DNA of 64,000 nucleotides from Parabacteroides sp. PM6-13 (GTDB lineage Bacteria > Bacteroidota > Bacteroidia > Bacteroidales > Tannerellaceae): positions 124,001-188,000 of the forward strand of contig NZ_JARXWF010000007.1 of the NCBI RefSeq assembly GCF_029892605.1, written 5' to 3'. A program made the position numbers and the translations under genes. Of this stretch, positions 53,442 to 61,671 are shown piece by piece. Each line of letters begins with the position of its first letter. The first letter of the stretch is position 1. A model generated the notes under the pieces. It saw only the letters and a program-made list of their open reading frames with translations, was not told the origin of the DNA and searched no databases.

Positions 53442-54437
53442 CTAAATGTCTAATTCGAAAATAACAAAATCAGAAGATAGCCCAATGCCATAGATTGTGT
53501 TATTTGCTGAATTTCCCGTCAGCCTTAATATAGGCATTCCTACATTAATAATCCTTTTTAGGCCAAGATCGTAATCATATATAAATAGTGTTTGAGGGAG
53601 CTTTTCTAAATTGCGACCAACAAACTGTTCATCTGTGTTATCTGTAGCGTAATCTCGCTGTAAAGAAACTATATAATCCTGAGTTAATGCGATTTCCCAT
53701 ATGTTTTGTTTCGATTTGTTACATCTAAGTTTACCATCAATTATCTGAAAATCATTAGATAATAAGAGCTCTTTTTTTAGTTTGAATTTTCCACTATTTT
53801 GTTCGTATATAGATATATAAGGGAATGAAAAAGGTGCATAAACAAAAACTTCCTTGATAGAATTGTATTTTACATTTCCTTGAAAAACAGAGTATTTGTT
53901 GTTTATTTCGCCGTTATGTGGAAGTTTACCAAGTGAATAGGACTCATCTTCTCCAATTACAGAGAATGGTTCGTTTTCTTGCGGATCAAAAGTGAGAAAC
54001 TGTTCATTGTTCAATGGAATTATACGAGTAATCGTTGAACTCTCTTTATAATTAAATGGTACTTTGTTCTGTGAAAAACCTTTTTCGGTTATCTGAATAT
54101 TGAACTGTTTCTTTGAATTTGTGTCATAGGCAAAAAAAGAATTATCAAAGTAGGCAGCAATATTCGGATTGACTAACTCTTCAGGGCCCGGGCCGATCGA
54201 CAAAACCTGCCCTACTTCTATTCCTGTTCTTTTATCTATTATATGAACAAAATTCTCTGTTGAAAAGGGATTCGTCCATAACAAATAATCTTTTGTTAAT
54301 TCTAACTGTCCAGGCATTATAGACTCTAAATCCTCATAAATAACTTTAGGATTACCTGTAGACCTCTCTACTTCCTTATCTTGTGAAATGCATGAAATAA
54401 GAAGAATAAAAGGTGTTAACAAAATTGTTTTATTCAT
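53442..54437 (-). CDS. BF3164-like (TolB-like) propeller lipoprotein
   Basis: 331 residues with lipoprotein signal LLISC (Cys16). The early block VLSIGPGPEELVNPNIAAYF and the later KFKLKKELLLSNDF and YIVSLQRDYATD match the BF3164-like family, a TolB-like propeller group of unknown function in Bacteroidales. It ends 46 bp before the 6-bladed propeller gene and is probably co-transcribed with it. The shared GxGPEEF/L motif links it to the lipoprotein at 55301. Confidence 0.82.
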   Translation of the reverse strand: MNKTILLTPFILLISCISQDKEVERSTGNPKVIYEDLESIMPGQLELTKDYLLWTNPFSTENFVHIIDKRTGIEVGQVLSIGPGPEELVNPNIAAYFDNSFFAYDTNSKKQFNIQITEKGFSQNKVPFNYKESSTITRIIPLNNEQFLTFDPQENEPFSVIGEDESYSLGKLPHNGEINNKYSVFQGNVKYNSIKEVFVYAPFSFPYISIYEQNSGKFKLKKELLLSNDFQIIDGKLRCNKSKQNIWEIALTQDYIVSLQRDYATDNTDEQFVGRNLEKLPQTLFIYDYDLGLKRIINVGMPILRLTGNSANNTIYGIGLSSDFVIFELDI

Positions 54438-54640
54438 ATTAATTAAAAATTTAAATGTTTATCTGCATAGCTATGAGTTTTCCCATCTTTGCCTAAACAG
54501 TTAGAATTGTACATTACCGCTTTGCAGCTATCATATCAACTCTTAGAGCAGTTGCTTATGTTCCTTCGGGAAGCGAATGTTGTTTCTCCCTTTTGCTTTT
54601 TGAAGCATCTGTCCCCTGTTTTACTTTAATTCACTCTATA
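54438..54640. other. Non-coding stretch before the lipoprotein pair
   Basis: No open frame, terminator or clear TANNTTTG box facing the minus-strand genes was found here. The stretch is AT-rich and runs into the interspersed hairpin repeats. Confidence 0.4.
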
Positions 54641-54724
54641 CTTTGTGCGCCTTTGTGTTACTTCGTGGTGAATAATGCTACAACGAGTTTTTTACCACCA
54701 AGTAGCTCTAAGGCGCACCAAGTT
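54641..54724. repeat. Interspersed hairpin repeat, copy A
   Basis: An imperfect inverted repeat whose arms read CTTTGTGCGCCTTTGTGTTA and, on the other side, AGTAGCTCTAAGGCGCACC, around a central CTACAACGAGTTTTTTACCA. Repeats of the CTTTGTG...CTTCGTGGTGA type are known to be scattered in Bacteroidetes and other genomes. Copies B and C are at 54760-54842 and 57030-57114. Confidence 0.8.
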
Positions 54725-54759
54725 TTTTTTGCATTAATGCTCTTCCGGTCTCTTTTCTT

Positions 54760-54842
54760 CTTTGTGCGCCTTTGGTTACTTCGTGGTGAATAATACTACA
54801 ACGAGTTTTTTACCACGAAGTAACTCTAAGTCACACTAAGTT
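54760..54842. repeat. Interspersed hairpin repeat, copy B
   Basis: Tandem to copy A with a 35-bp spacer. The arms GTTACTTCGTGGTGAA and TTACCACGAAGTAAC pair almost perfectly, so it forms a longer stem than copy A. It ends 10 bp before the stop of the pseudogene at 54852. Confidence 0.8.
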
Positions 54843-54851
54843 TCTTTTGCG

Positions 54852-55235
54852 TTAAAACACTTCTCCACTTATCGTTAGCTTTATCCATTTCTCCGTATTG
54901 CACTTAACGGTAATGGTTTCGCTAAAGAAGCCCGTATCCTTGGGGTATAAACCAGGTTCATCTGGTAAATGTATATTTTTTGCAATATATAACCAAATCG
55001 GAAAGGATTGAGAAGCTGGGCAGATCTTCCAATTGCACGAAATGGGAAGATAATGGGGATGCCGAAATAAGTATCCCCCCCTTCTTAAAATCGACAATCG
55101 CTTAGCGAAAGTGTAAAGCAAATCAAAAGAAAGATCACATAACCAATAATTGTTATCCCATTGGACAAAGGATTTTTCGATGCTATGGGTCAAAAAGCCA
55201 GCAGTCATAACCTCGATATTCCGGATTTCTTCCAA
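54852..55235 (-). pseudogene. Gene remnant with a DUF1573-like C-terminus
   Basis: A 127-codon open stretch with no convincing start (a TTG at 55235 after a stop). The last 35 residues (YPKDTGFFSETITVKCNTE, then KWIKLTISGEVF) match the C-terminal strand pattern of DUF1573 proteins, which often accompany NVEALA and propeller genes. The first 85 residues (CDLSFDLLYTFAKRLSILRR) do not look like a DUF1573 N-terminus. I read it as a decayed, frameshifted DUF1573 gene. An intact gene of another family cannot be excluded. Confidence 0.45.
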
Positions 55236-55300
55236 TTCACAGTTGAAAGGGATCTATTTTTTTGTTAGGAGCATATTGCTTATTATGGAATTTATTTATT

Positions 55301-56308
55301 TTATAACAATACTTTGTGTATTTCGGGGTCAAGTTCGTTGTTTAAACACAAAACGAATAAAGTGTTTTTGTTTGATACTGCGAAGTTGTAAATAGGGAAC
55401 ATTAATTTGTATCTTTTTAACTTATTAAGCTCTGAGTCGAAAATGTGTATTTCTGATTTATAAATATTACTTTTCATCGAATCTCTATCTGAATTTTGAT
55501 ATAGTGAATATAGATTATTTCCATAGGAGTAACCGAAAGTATAGTACAATAATGGGTCTCTGAATACTGGTTTGTTTGTTTTGTTAATTGAAAATGAGTT
55601 TTTTTCATCTAAAATATATTCTTTTTCTTTTTTCATAGAAATAGTATTTATTTTAGATACAATAGGGTAATATTTGTATATAATAAATAGGCTGTTTCTG
55701 TCATTAGAGAGAACGTAATTTGCGTCAAAAATGATATTGTTTCTAGAAAAAGGATCTACTTCGTTGGCTCTTTTTATCTTAGGATAATAAGAGTATTTCG
55801 TGCTGTGACCATTGGATATGTATTCGATCTGTTCCTCGGACGTTTTCGAAATGATATATGAATTGCTTTTGTTTGTGCTAAAAGCATAATTAATGCCTCT
55901 TTCTGTTTCTTTCTTCTCGTTCATCCATGTTTCTGTTTTTATTTCTCCAAAATCATTTAAAGTGATTTTTTTTGTCTGATTAATGTCAAAAACAAAAAGT
56001 GTATCATTGTTAATAGAAATGCGAGGAGAAATAAATTCTTCAGGGCCTTCTCCTATTTTTCCGAAAGATTGACGGTAATTTCCTTCTATATCAAAAAAAA
56101 CAATAAATCCATCAGGAGACTTGGGGTCAAAAACGGCGATATGATTTTTTATGCAATAAATAGATCTAGGTGTCCATAAGTCGTAATCGAGCTCTAGTTT
56201 TGTATGTTCAACATAGTTTGCGTTAATATCTTCTAATATGTGTTTGTTGGAAGTGTTTGTTGTACAGCCAATAAAACAGATGAAAATTAATATATGTATG
56301 TGTTTCAT
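55301..56308 (-). CDS. BF3164-like propeller lipoprotein next to the NVEALA gene
   Basis: 335 residues from ATG 56308, which begins MKHIHILIFICFIGC, a clear lipoprotein signal; an in-frame Met at 56362 would precede it by 18 residues and is rejected. FGKIGEGPEEFISPRISINNDTLFVFD-type blocks (GEGPEEFISPRI) match the BF3164/6-bladed propeller group. Strongly AT-rich. It lies 74 bp downstream of the NVEALA gene on the same strand, so the peptide and this surface or periplasmic propeller are likely made together. Function unknown. Confidence 0.82.
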   Translation of the reverse strand: MKHIHILIFICFIGCTTNTSNKHILEDINANYVEHTKLELDYDLWTPRSIYCIKNHIAVFDPKSPDGFIVFFDIEGNYRQSFGKIGEGPEEFISPRISINNDTLFVFDINQTKKITLNDFGEIKTETWMNEKKETERGINYAFSTNKSNSYIISKTSEEQIEYISNGHSTKYSYYPKIKRANEVDPFSRNNIIFDANYVLSNDRNSLFIIYKYYPIVSKINTISMKKEKEYILDEKNSFSINKTNKPVFRDPLLYYTFGYSYGNNLYSLYQNSDRDSMKSNIYKSEIHIFDSELNKLKRYKLMFPIYNFAVSNKNTLFVLCLNNELDPEIHKVLL

Positions 56309-56382
56309 TGTATAATGAATTATAATTTGAATGAAAATAGTTTTCGGTAAGTAAAATCCCAAAAACTATTTTTTTGCATATC

Positions 56383-56652
56383 TCAACAATCAGTATACTG
56401 AGGGGAAGTGCCTGATTTCCATTCACAATCTCCACATCTCATAAAATCTTTTGTGTCTTCATACCAATCGTTATCATATTCATAAGCGGCTTTGCCACAT
56501 TTGCCTCCACCACCTTCATTTCTTGCCAACGCCTCCACATTAGCCAGTCCCAGTTCAGATAGAATGACCTTGTTCTCATTCTGATAACTATTCCACCCTG
56601 CCGTAGCAGCAATCGCAACAAGCATTACAGTGCTTAAAATTTTCTTTTTCAT
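56383..56652 (-). CDS. NVEALA-family small exported cysteine-containing peptide
   Basis: 89 residues. An N-terminal Sec-like signal (MKKKILSTVMLVAIAATAGW, no lipobox) is followed by ILSELGLANVEALARNEGGGG, the motif that names the NVEALA family, and then a 40-residue tail with four cysteines (KC, RC, DC, DC), rich in Tyr, Trp and acidic residues. The four Cys could form two disulfides outside the cytoplasm. The function of the family is unknown. The 17 bp directly before the ATG (56654-56670) are a perfect palindrome ATCTTAA-TTA-TTAAGAT, which may control translation. Confidence 0.85.
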   Translation of the reverse strand: MKKKILSTVMLVAIAATAGWNSYQNENKVILSELGLANVEALARNEGGGGKCGKAAYEYDNDWYEDTKDFMRCGDCEWKSGTSPQYTDC

Positions 56653-56670
56653 AATCTTAATTATTAAGAT

Positions 56671-56865
56671 GTTATTAATTTAATCCTTATCCATAACCTC
56701 ACCTACTTTCCTTCCGCGGATTATGGGTTACGTCGTAAACACATGCCTTACTCACTTTTAGAAAGTGTACAAGGTTTGTATATAGGACGCCTGACTTTTG
56801 CCCTTTCAGCATTTCTAAGTATCTTTTCATAAGATAGGATGCGCCTCAACATAACTCAAGCAAGC
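56671..56865. other. Leader region of the NVEALA gene
   Basis: No gene seen. No clear minus-strand TANNTTTG box was found. TACAA-GGT-TTGTA (56768-56780) is a short palindrome that could be an operator. The + strand promoter of the small RNA begins at the right end of this stretch. Confidence 0.35.
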
Positions 56866-56990
56866 TTGGTTCTGTGTTCAGCTTTCACTATCTTTGTTCT
56901 TCATAAGCTTCCTCCTTTCTTTAAAAGGGCAGGTTGTGGGGAGATTGCTACTATAGTATCAAGCAGTAGAGCAATCTCCCTTTCTTTTTT
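56866..56990 (+). ncRNA. Candidate small RNA with its own promoter and terminator, divergent from the NVEALA gene
   Basis: Promoter: TTGG at 56866-56869, 19-bp spacer, TATCTTTG at 56889-56896. Predicted start near 56903. Terminator: GGGAGATTGCT (56939-56949) pairs with AGCAATCTCCC (56970-56980), then TTTCTTTTTTT. The RNA would be about 85-90 nt with no plausible reading frame. Near its 5' end it carries CCTCCTTTCTTT (56911-56922), which matches the anti-Shine-Dalgarno tail of 16S rRNA and so could pair with purine-rich ribosome-binding sites. It is transcribed away from the NVEALA gene. Confidence 0.5.
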
Positions 56991-57029
56991 TCCTGTTCCC
57001 TAATTATACTTTAATTCATTCACTCTATA

Positions 57030-57114
57030 CTTTGTGTGCCTTTGTGTTACTTTGTGGTGAATAATACCACAATGAGTTTTTTTACCGCGAAGTATCTCTA
57101 AGGCGCACTAAGTT
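57030..57114. repeat. Interspersed hairpin repeat, copy C
   Basis: Third copy of the repeat at 54641 and 54760. It shares with copy A also the upstream words TTTAATTCA and CTCTATACTTTGTG, so the copied unit is longer than the hairpin. Copies A/B and C bracket the NVEALA block. Confidence 0.8.
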
Positions 57115-57185
57115 TCTTTTTCACAATAACATTGTTTTTAATTTTTCAGTAAATGAAAAGAACATACATGTAAATTCCAAAAATA

Positions 57186-57235
57186 TTTACTGAGATTTTA
57201 CTGAGAAATGATCTTCTCAGCAAAATCTCAGTAAA
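57186..57235. promoter_or_regulatory. 22-bp inverted repeat built of four ACTGAG boxes, candidate operator
   Basis: 57186-57207 and 57214-57235 are reverse complements at 21 of 22 positions around a 6-nt centre. Each arm contains TTTACTGAGA twice in direct order, so four ACTGAG half-sites are arranged symmetrically. A further CAGTAAA occurs near 57145. It lies 45 bp before the ATG at 57281. The arrangement suits cooperative binding by a dimeric or tetrameric regulator; an RNA hairpin is the alternative. Confidence 0.6.
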
Positions 57236-57280
57236 AAAGATTATTTTTTCCATTGAAACAAGGTGGTGCGACGTGTGAAA

Positions 57281-57571
57281 ATGTATCAGAAGGTAGGTAT
57301 TCCTATTATTATTCTTTCTCTAATCTGCGGAATAAATATGCTCTTTTTATATGAAAGAGCGCTACAACATGGGGATACTTCCCTTTTTTATCAGGAGAAA
57401 ATACAGCAATTATTTGAAAAAGCTATTCAAGACGACTTGGAGGAACGGGCAAAAAGTTTTCCTCGTCTCTTTGTAGCTCAACCTGGCAACTCTTCATCCA
57501 AAGAGAAAACCATCATGTGCATGAAAAATCCGAAACTTAACAAATACCAAAATACATTGTTTAATTATTAA
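57281..57571 (+). pseudogene. Truncated single-pass membrane protein, N-terminal fragment
   Basis: 96 codons from ATG 57281 (an in-frame GTG at 57263 is possible). A single membrane helix (VGIPIIILSLICGINMLFLY) is followed by a helical stretch IQQLFEKAIQDDLEERAKS. This N-terminal layout resembles large membrane-anchored regulators found near NVEALA-type loci in Bacteroidales, which continue for several hundred residues; here the frame stops in NTLFNY. I therefore read it as a truncated gene. A genuine small membrane protein cannot be excluded. Confidence 0.5.
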
Positions 57572-57579
57572 CCTATAAT

Positions 57580-57808
57580 ACCGGTTGTTCTTTTGCTATG
57601 GATAACGATGATGGCACCGATTTAACATTCGAACAAATATATCATAATATATCACCTGTCAGAATCAGGACAATCAGAATTGGCAGGATAATTATGGCTT
57701 TCATCCTGTTCATTTTGAAAATCCTCTGAATACTGATTCGTCCGGTGAATGTGTCTTTTTTGCGATATATGATTGGGCAGGGAATAGGAGAATGTTTTCC
57801 AAAACTTG
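57580..57808 (+). pseudogene. Frameshifted gene remnant, family not recognised
   Basis: One frame reads AMDNDDGTDLTFEQIYHNISPV up to about 57660, and then a different frame reads CQNQDNQNWQDNYGFHPV and FENPLNTDSSGECVFFAIYD up to a TGA at about 57807. Joined by one frameshift they look like continuous protein-like sequence, while neither frame has a good start and stop. Probably the decayed tail of another gene of this locus. The rest of 57809-57893 shows nothing clear. Confidence 0.4.
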
Positions 57809-57893
57809 AAGAACCAAGGTGATACGGTGGAAAACCGGATGCCTATGGCAGTCCTTTATCAGTGGTTTATTTTTTATACTGCCGAATGATTGC

Positions 57894-57901
57894 TACATTT
57901 G
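57894..57901 (+). promoter_or_regulatory. -7 box of the YrdC operon
   Basis: TACATTTG lies 17 bp before the ATG at 57919. This supports that start over in-frame Met codons at 57862 and 57886, which lie upstream of the box. No clear -33 box. Confidence 0.5.
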
Positions 57902-57918
57902 CGCAAATATTGCGAGGT

Positions 57919-58479
57919 ATGACAGAAGACATTAAAAAGGCTTGCGAGGTGATGCAGGCCGGTGGGTTAATCCTTTATCCGACAGATACAATCTGGGGAA
58001 TTGGGTGTGATGCGACAAACGATGAAGCCGTACAAAAAGTGTACGCCTTGAAACGTCGTATGGACCAAAAGGCCATGCTGGTGTTGCTGGATAATCCGGT
58101 GAAGTTGGAAACCTACGTGACGGAGGTGCCTGATGTGGCCTGGCAATTGATCGATGTGGCGGATAAGCCATTGACTATCATCTATTCGAATGCCCGTAAT
58201 CTATCGCCTAAATTGCTGGCGGAGGATGGTAGCCTTGGGATTCGCATAACACAGGAAGAGTTCTCGCGCCGCCTCTGCGAACGATTCCGCAAGCCGCTGG
58301 TGTCGACCTCTGCCAATGTGAGTGGAGAAAAATCACCGGCTAACTTCTCTGAAATATCAGAAATTATTAAAAATGGCGTTGATTATATAGTCGGCTACCG
58401 GCAGGATGACCTGCGGCAGGCTCAGCCTTCCAATATTATTAAATTGGGAGCAGGCGGGGAGGTAAAGATTATCAGATAA
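57919..58479 (+). CDS. YrdC/Sua5-family threonylcarbamoyl-AMP synthase
   Basis: 186 residues from ATG 57919. The YrdC domain shows GGLILYPTDTIWGIGCDATN, VYALKRRMDQKAMLVLL, and VSTSANVSGEKSPANFSEI, with the basic residues that bind ATP and threonine. It makes threonylcarbamoyl-AMP for the t6A modification at position 37 of ANN-decoding tRNAs. YrdC length (190 in E. coli) rather than the longer Sua5. First gene of a run in which each gene follows by a few bases or overlaps. Confidence 0.92.
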   Translation: MTEDIKKACEVMQAGGLILYPTDTIWGIGCDATNDEAVQKVYALKRRMDQKAMLVLLDNPVKLETYVTEVPDVAWQLIDVADKPLTIIYSNARNLSPKLLAEDGSLGIRITQEEFSRRLCERFRKPLVSTSANVSGEKSPANFSEISEIIKNGVDYIVGYRQDDLRQAQPSNIIKLGAGGEVKIIR

Positions 58480-58483
58480 AACG

Positions 58484-59884
58484 ATGAATAAGAAAAGACA
58501 GTTGCGTAAATACCTTATAGCAGACTTTGTGGCCGCGTCGATCGTTTGGCTGCTGTTCAATCTGTTGCGTTATTACGAAGTCGCAGCTTTCCTCGGATTC
58601 ACTTCGCTGGAGTCTTATTTGTTGTCGTTTCAGGTATTGAAAGGGCAGTTGTTGGTGCCGCTATTTTGGATCGTATTATATTATTTCTCCGGTTACTACA
58701 ATAAGCCATTGGGCAAATCCCGTTTGACGGAGTTTTTCTCTACCTTTATTACAGTGGGGCTTGGAGTGATTTTTGTCTTTTTCGTGATTGTACTGAATGA
58801 CCTGCCCCGTTCTTTCGAGATCTACTACGAATTGTTTTTCACCCTGTTAGGATTGCAGTTTGTCTTAACCTATATTCCTCGTTTATGTATCACGCAACAG
58901 GCGTTGAACCGAGTGAAACGAAGGGAAGGTAGTTTATGTGTCTTGATTATCGGCTCCGGCAAAAAGGCAGAGCGGACAGGGGAGGCGCTCTTTCGGTTAG
59001 GCTATACCATTACAGGCTATGTGGCGGAAAATGAAAAGGAGGCTTCTGTTGTAACGTCCGAAGTTCTTCTGGGGCGTTTGGAACAATTGCCCGACATACT
59101 GGCCAATAACCGGGTAGACGAGTTGATTGTCGCGCTGGAAACGGAAGATGTCGAGGAGCAGTTGCCGATCATTTATTCCTTATATAAATATAAACGTCCG
59201 ATAAAAGTGTTGGCGGACAACAGCAATATGCTTGCCAAGGTGAACATCAAGACCATTCATGGTATTCCCCTGGTAGATCTGACCGATAATAATTTCTCGG
59301 AAGCGGAAAAGAATATCAAGCTTTTTCTGGATAAGGTGATTTCGCTTCTGGCGCTCGTTTTGCTTTCTCCGGTATTTTTGTATATCGCTTACCGGGTGAA
59401 GCGAGATTCCAAAGGTCCGGTCTTTTTCCGGCAGGAGCGGATCGGGTATATGGGCAAGCCGTTTATGATCTGTAAGTTCCGAACCATGTATGTGGGGGCG
59501 GAGGAACATGGACCGCTGCTTTCGGCGGAGAACGACCCGCGCATAACGCCGTTTGGGCAAACGATGCGTAAGTATCGCCTGGATGAGCTTCCCCAGTTCT
59601 GGAACGTATTGAAAGGAGATATGTCGCTGGTAGGACCTCGTCCGGAGCGACGTTATTATATCGATCAGATCGTGAAGCGAGCACCCTATTATTATCTGTT
59701 GCATAATGTGCGTCCGGGCATCACCTCGCTGGGCATGGTGAAATATGGGTATGCCATCGATGTGGATCAGATGATCGAGCGTTTACAATATGATATACTC
59801 TACTACGAAAATATGTCGTTGGTATTAGACATGACAATCTTGATTTATACGATTAAAACAGTTATTACAGGCAAAGGTATTTGA
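58484..59884 (+). CDS. Exopolysaccharide polyprenyl glycosylphosphotransferase
   Basis: 466 residues. Four N-terminal membrane helices (about 12-130), a CoA-binding-like Rossmann segment (about 145-245: LCVLIIGSGKKAERTGEAL) and a fifth helix (ISLLALVLLSPVFLYIAYRV) lead to the bacterial sugar transferase domain with CKFRTMYVGAE, ITPFGQTMRKYRLDELPQFWNVL and GDMSLVGPRPERR. This is the WbaP/WcaJ type enzyme that loads the first sugar phosphate onto undecaprenyl phosphate for capsule or exopolysaccharide. It stands apart from any capsule cluster here. It follows yrdC by 4 bp. Confidence 0.93.
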   Translation: MNKKRQLRKYLIADFVAASIVWLLFNLLRYYEVAAFLGFTSLESYLLSFQVLKGQLLVPLFWIVLYYFSGYYNKPLGKSRLTEFFSTFITVGLGVIFVFFVIVLNDLPRSFEIYYELFFTLLGLQFVLTYIPRLCITQQALNRVKRREGSLCVLIIGSGKKAERTGEALFRLGYTITGYVAENEKEASVVTSEVLLGRLEQLPDILANNRVDELIVALETEDVEEQLPIIYSLYKYKRPIKVLADNSNMLAKVNIKTIHGIPLVDLTDNNFSEAEKNIKLFLDKVISLLALVLLSPVFLYIAYRVKRDSKGPVFFRQERIGYMGKPFMICKFRTMYVGAEEHGPLLSAENDPRITPFGQTMRKYRLDELPQFWNVLKGDMSLVGPRPERRYYIDQIVKRAPYYYLLHNVRPGITSLGMVKYGYAIDVDQMIERLQYDILYYENMSLVLDMTILIYTIKTVITGKGI

Positions 59885-59886
59885 CA

Positions 59887-61671
59887 ATGGAACAAAAAGG
59901 ATGGTTTTATAGGTTTATATTATGGCGGGAGAATCATATTAAGGAGAAGCATTTTATCCTTATCCTGAGTTTTATTGTGGGTTTACTGACTGCCGCCGCG
60001 GCTATTACCCTCAAGAACCTGATTCATTGGATACAGCATCTTTTATTAGGTAACTTCGACCTGGACGGGGGTAGCTTATTGTATCTGCTTTATCCGGTGG
60101 TTGGTATTCTGTTGGCGGGTTTGTTTGTGAAGTATATTGTTCGTGACGATATCAGCCACGGGGTAACCAAGATATTGTATGCCATTTCGCAACGCAAAAG
60201 CCGGATCAAACCGCATAACGTCTGGTCGTCGCTGGTGGCCAGTTCGGTGACCATCGGTTTTGGTGGATCGGTAGGGGCGGAGGCACCTATTGTGTTGACC
60301 GGTGCGGCGATTGGTTCCAACCTGGGACGTCTTTTCAAAATGGAGCAAAAGACGCTGATGCTGTTGGTGGGATGTGGCGCGGCAGGTGCCATTGCCGGGA
60401 TCTTTAAAGCGCCGATTGCCGGATTGGTATTCGTGATCGAGGTCTTGTTGCTCGACCTGACGATGACCTCTATCATGCCGCTACTGATCACCTCGGTGAC
60501 GGCAGCGACTGTCTCCTATATCTTTACGGGAACAGAGGCTATGTTTAAGTTCTCTCAGACGGAGGTGTTTGAGATGGCGCGTATCCCGTATGTATTATTG
60601 TTGGGTGTGTTCTGCGGATTGGTATCCCTCTATTTCACCCGGGTGATGAATAAGATTGAAGGATTCTACCGCCGACTTGGCAACTACTGGAAGAAGTTTA
60701 TTATTGCGGGCGTCATGCTGAGTGTGTTGATCTACCTGCTTCCGCCATTGTACGGGGAAGGCTATGATACGATTGGTTCTCTGTTGAATGGACAGTTCTC
60801 TAATATTATGGAGCGAAGTCTGTTCTATCGATGGGACGGAAATTATTGGGGTATCCTGGTTTTCCTCTCTTTTATCCTGTTGACCAAAGTATTTGCTTCG
60901 AGCGCGACAAACGCGGGAGGGGGTTGCGGAGGAATATTTGCACCCAGTCTTTTCCTTGGTTGTATCGCCGGTTTTGTATTCGCGCATACGTCGAATTATT
61001 TTGACTTCACCACCTATGTTTCGGAGAAGAATTTTGCTTTGTTGGGCATGGCAGGTGTGATGTCTGCTGTGATGCATGCTCCATTGACCGGTGTTTTCCT
61101 TATTGCCGAATTGACCGGGGGATACGATCTGTTCCTTCCGCTGATGATTGTCTCTATCGGTTCCTATCTGACCATTCTGATGTTCGAACCGCATAGTATC
61201 TATTCCATGCGTTTGGCGCAGAAGGGGGAACTGCTGACCCATCACAAAGACAAGGCGGTACTTACGCTTTTGAACCGCGACGAGGTGATCGAGAAGGATT
61301 TCCAGCCGGTACATCCGGAAATGTCATTGGGCGAAGTGGTGAAGGTTATTGCCAAAAGTAGCCGTAATGTCTTCCCGGTGATCGATCAGAAAGGGCTGTT
61401 CTTAGGCATGGTTCTGTTGGATAATATACGCAATATCATGTTCCGCCCGGAACTCTACAACCGCTTCCATGTGGAGAAATTCATGGTTTCTCCGCCGGCT
61501 AAGATCGTGATCAATATGCCCATGGAACAAATCATGAAGATATTCGACGACACCAAGGCCTGGAACCTCCCGGTGGTCGATGAAAAGGGGCATTATGTAG
61601 GCTTTATGTCTAAATCGAAGATATTTAACTCCTACCGGGAGGTCTTAGTGGATAACTTTTCAGAAGATTGA
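59887..61671 (+). CDS. ClC-family chloride channel/transporter with CBS domains
   Basis: 594 residues from ATG 59887. ClC signatures: GFGGSVGAEAPIVL (variant of the GSGIP/GREGP region), GCGAAGAIAGIFKAPIAGLVFVIE and NAGGGCGGIFAPSLFLGCIAG. A C-terminal CBS pair (about 460-590: FPVIDQKGLFLGMVLL and LPVVDEKGHYVGFMS) probably binds adenine nucleotides and gates transport. The Glu of GAEAP fits the gating glutamate of Cl-/H+ exchangers. Starts 2 bp after the glycosyltransferase stop. Confidence 0.93.
   Translation: MEQKGWFYRFILWRENHIKEKHFILILSFIVGLLTAAAAITLKNLIHWIQHLLLGNFDLDGGSLLYLLYPVVGILLAGLFVKYIVRDDISHGVTKILYAISQRKSRIKPHNVWSSLVASSVTIGFGGSVGAEAPIVLTGAAIGSNLGRLFKMEQKTLMLLVGCGAAGAIAGIFKAPIAGLVFVIEVLLLDLTMTSIMPLLITSVTAATVSYIFTGTEAMFKFSQTEVFEMARIPYVLLLGVFCGLVSLYFTRVMNKIEGFYRRLGNYWKKFIIAGVMLSVLIYLLPPLYGEGYDTIGSLLNGQFSNIMERSLFYRWDGNYWGILVFLSFILLTKVFASSATNAGGGCGGIFAPSLFLGCIAGFVFAHTSNYFDFTTYVSEKNFALLGMAGVMSAVMHAPLTGVFLIAELTGGYDLFLPLMIVSIGSYLTILMFEPHSIYSMRLAQKGELLTHHKDKAVLTLLNRDEVIEKDFQPVHPEMSLGEVVKVIAKSSRNVFPVIDQKGLFLGMVLLDNIRNIMFRPELYNRFHVEKFMVSPPAKIVINMPMEQIMKIFDDTKAWNLPVVDEKGHYVGFMSKSKIFNSYREVLVDNFSED

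Noticed and set aside
54641-54793. 66-codon + strand frame near the hairpin repeats
   Set aside because: It consists of the interspersed repeat itself read in one frame.
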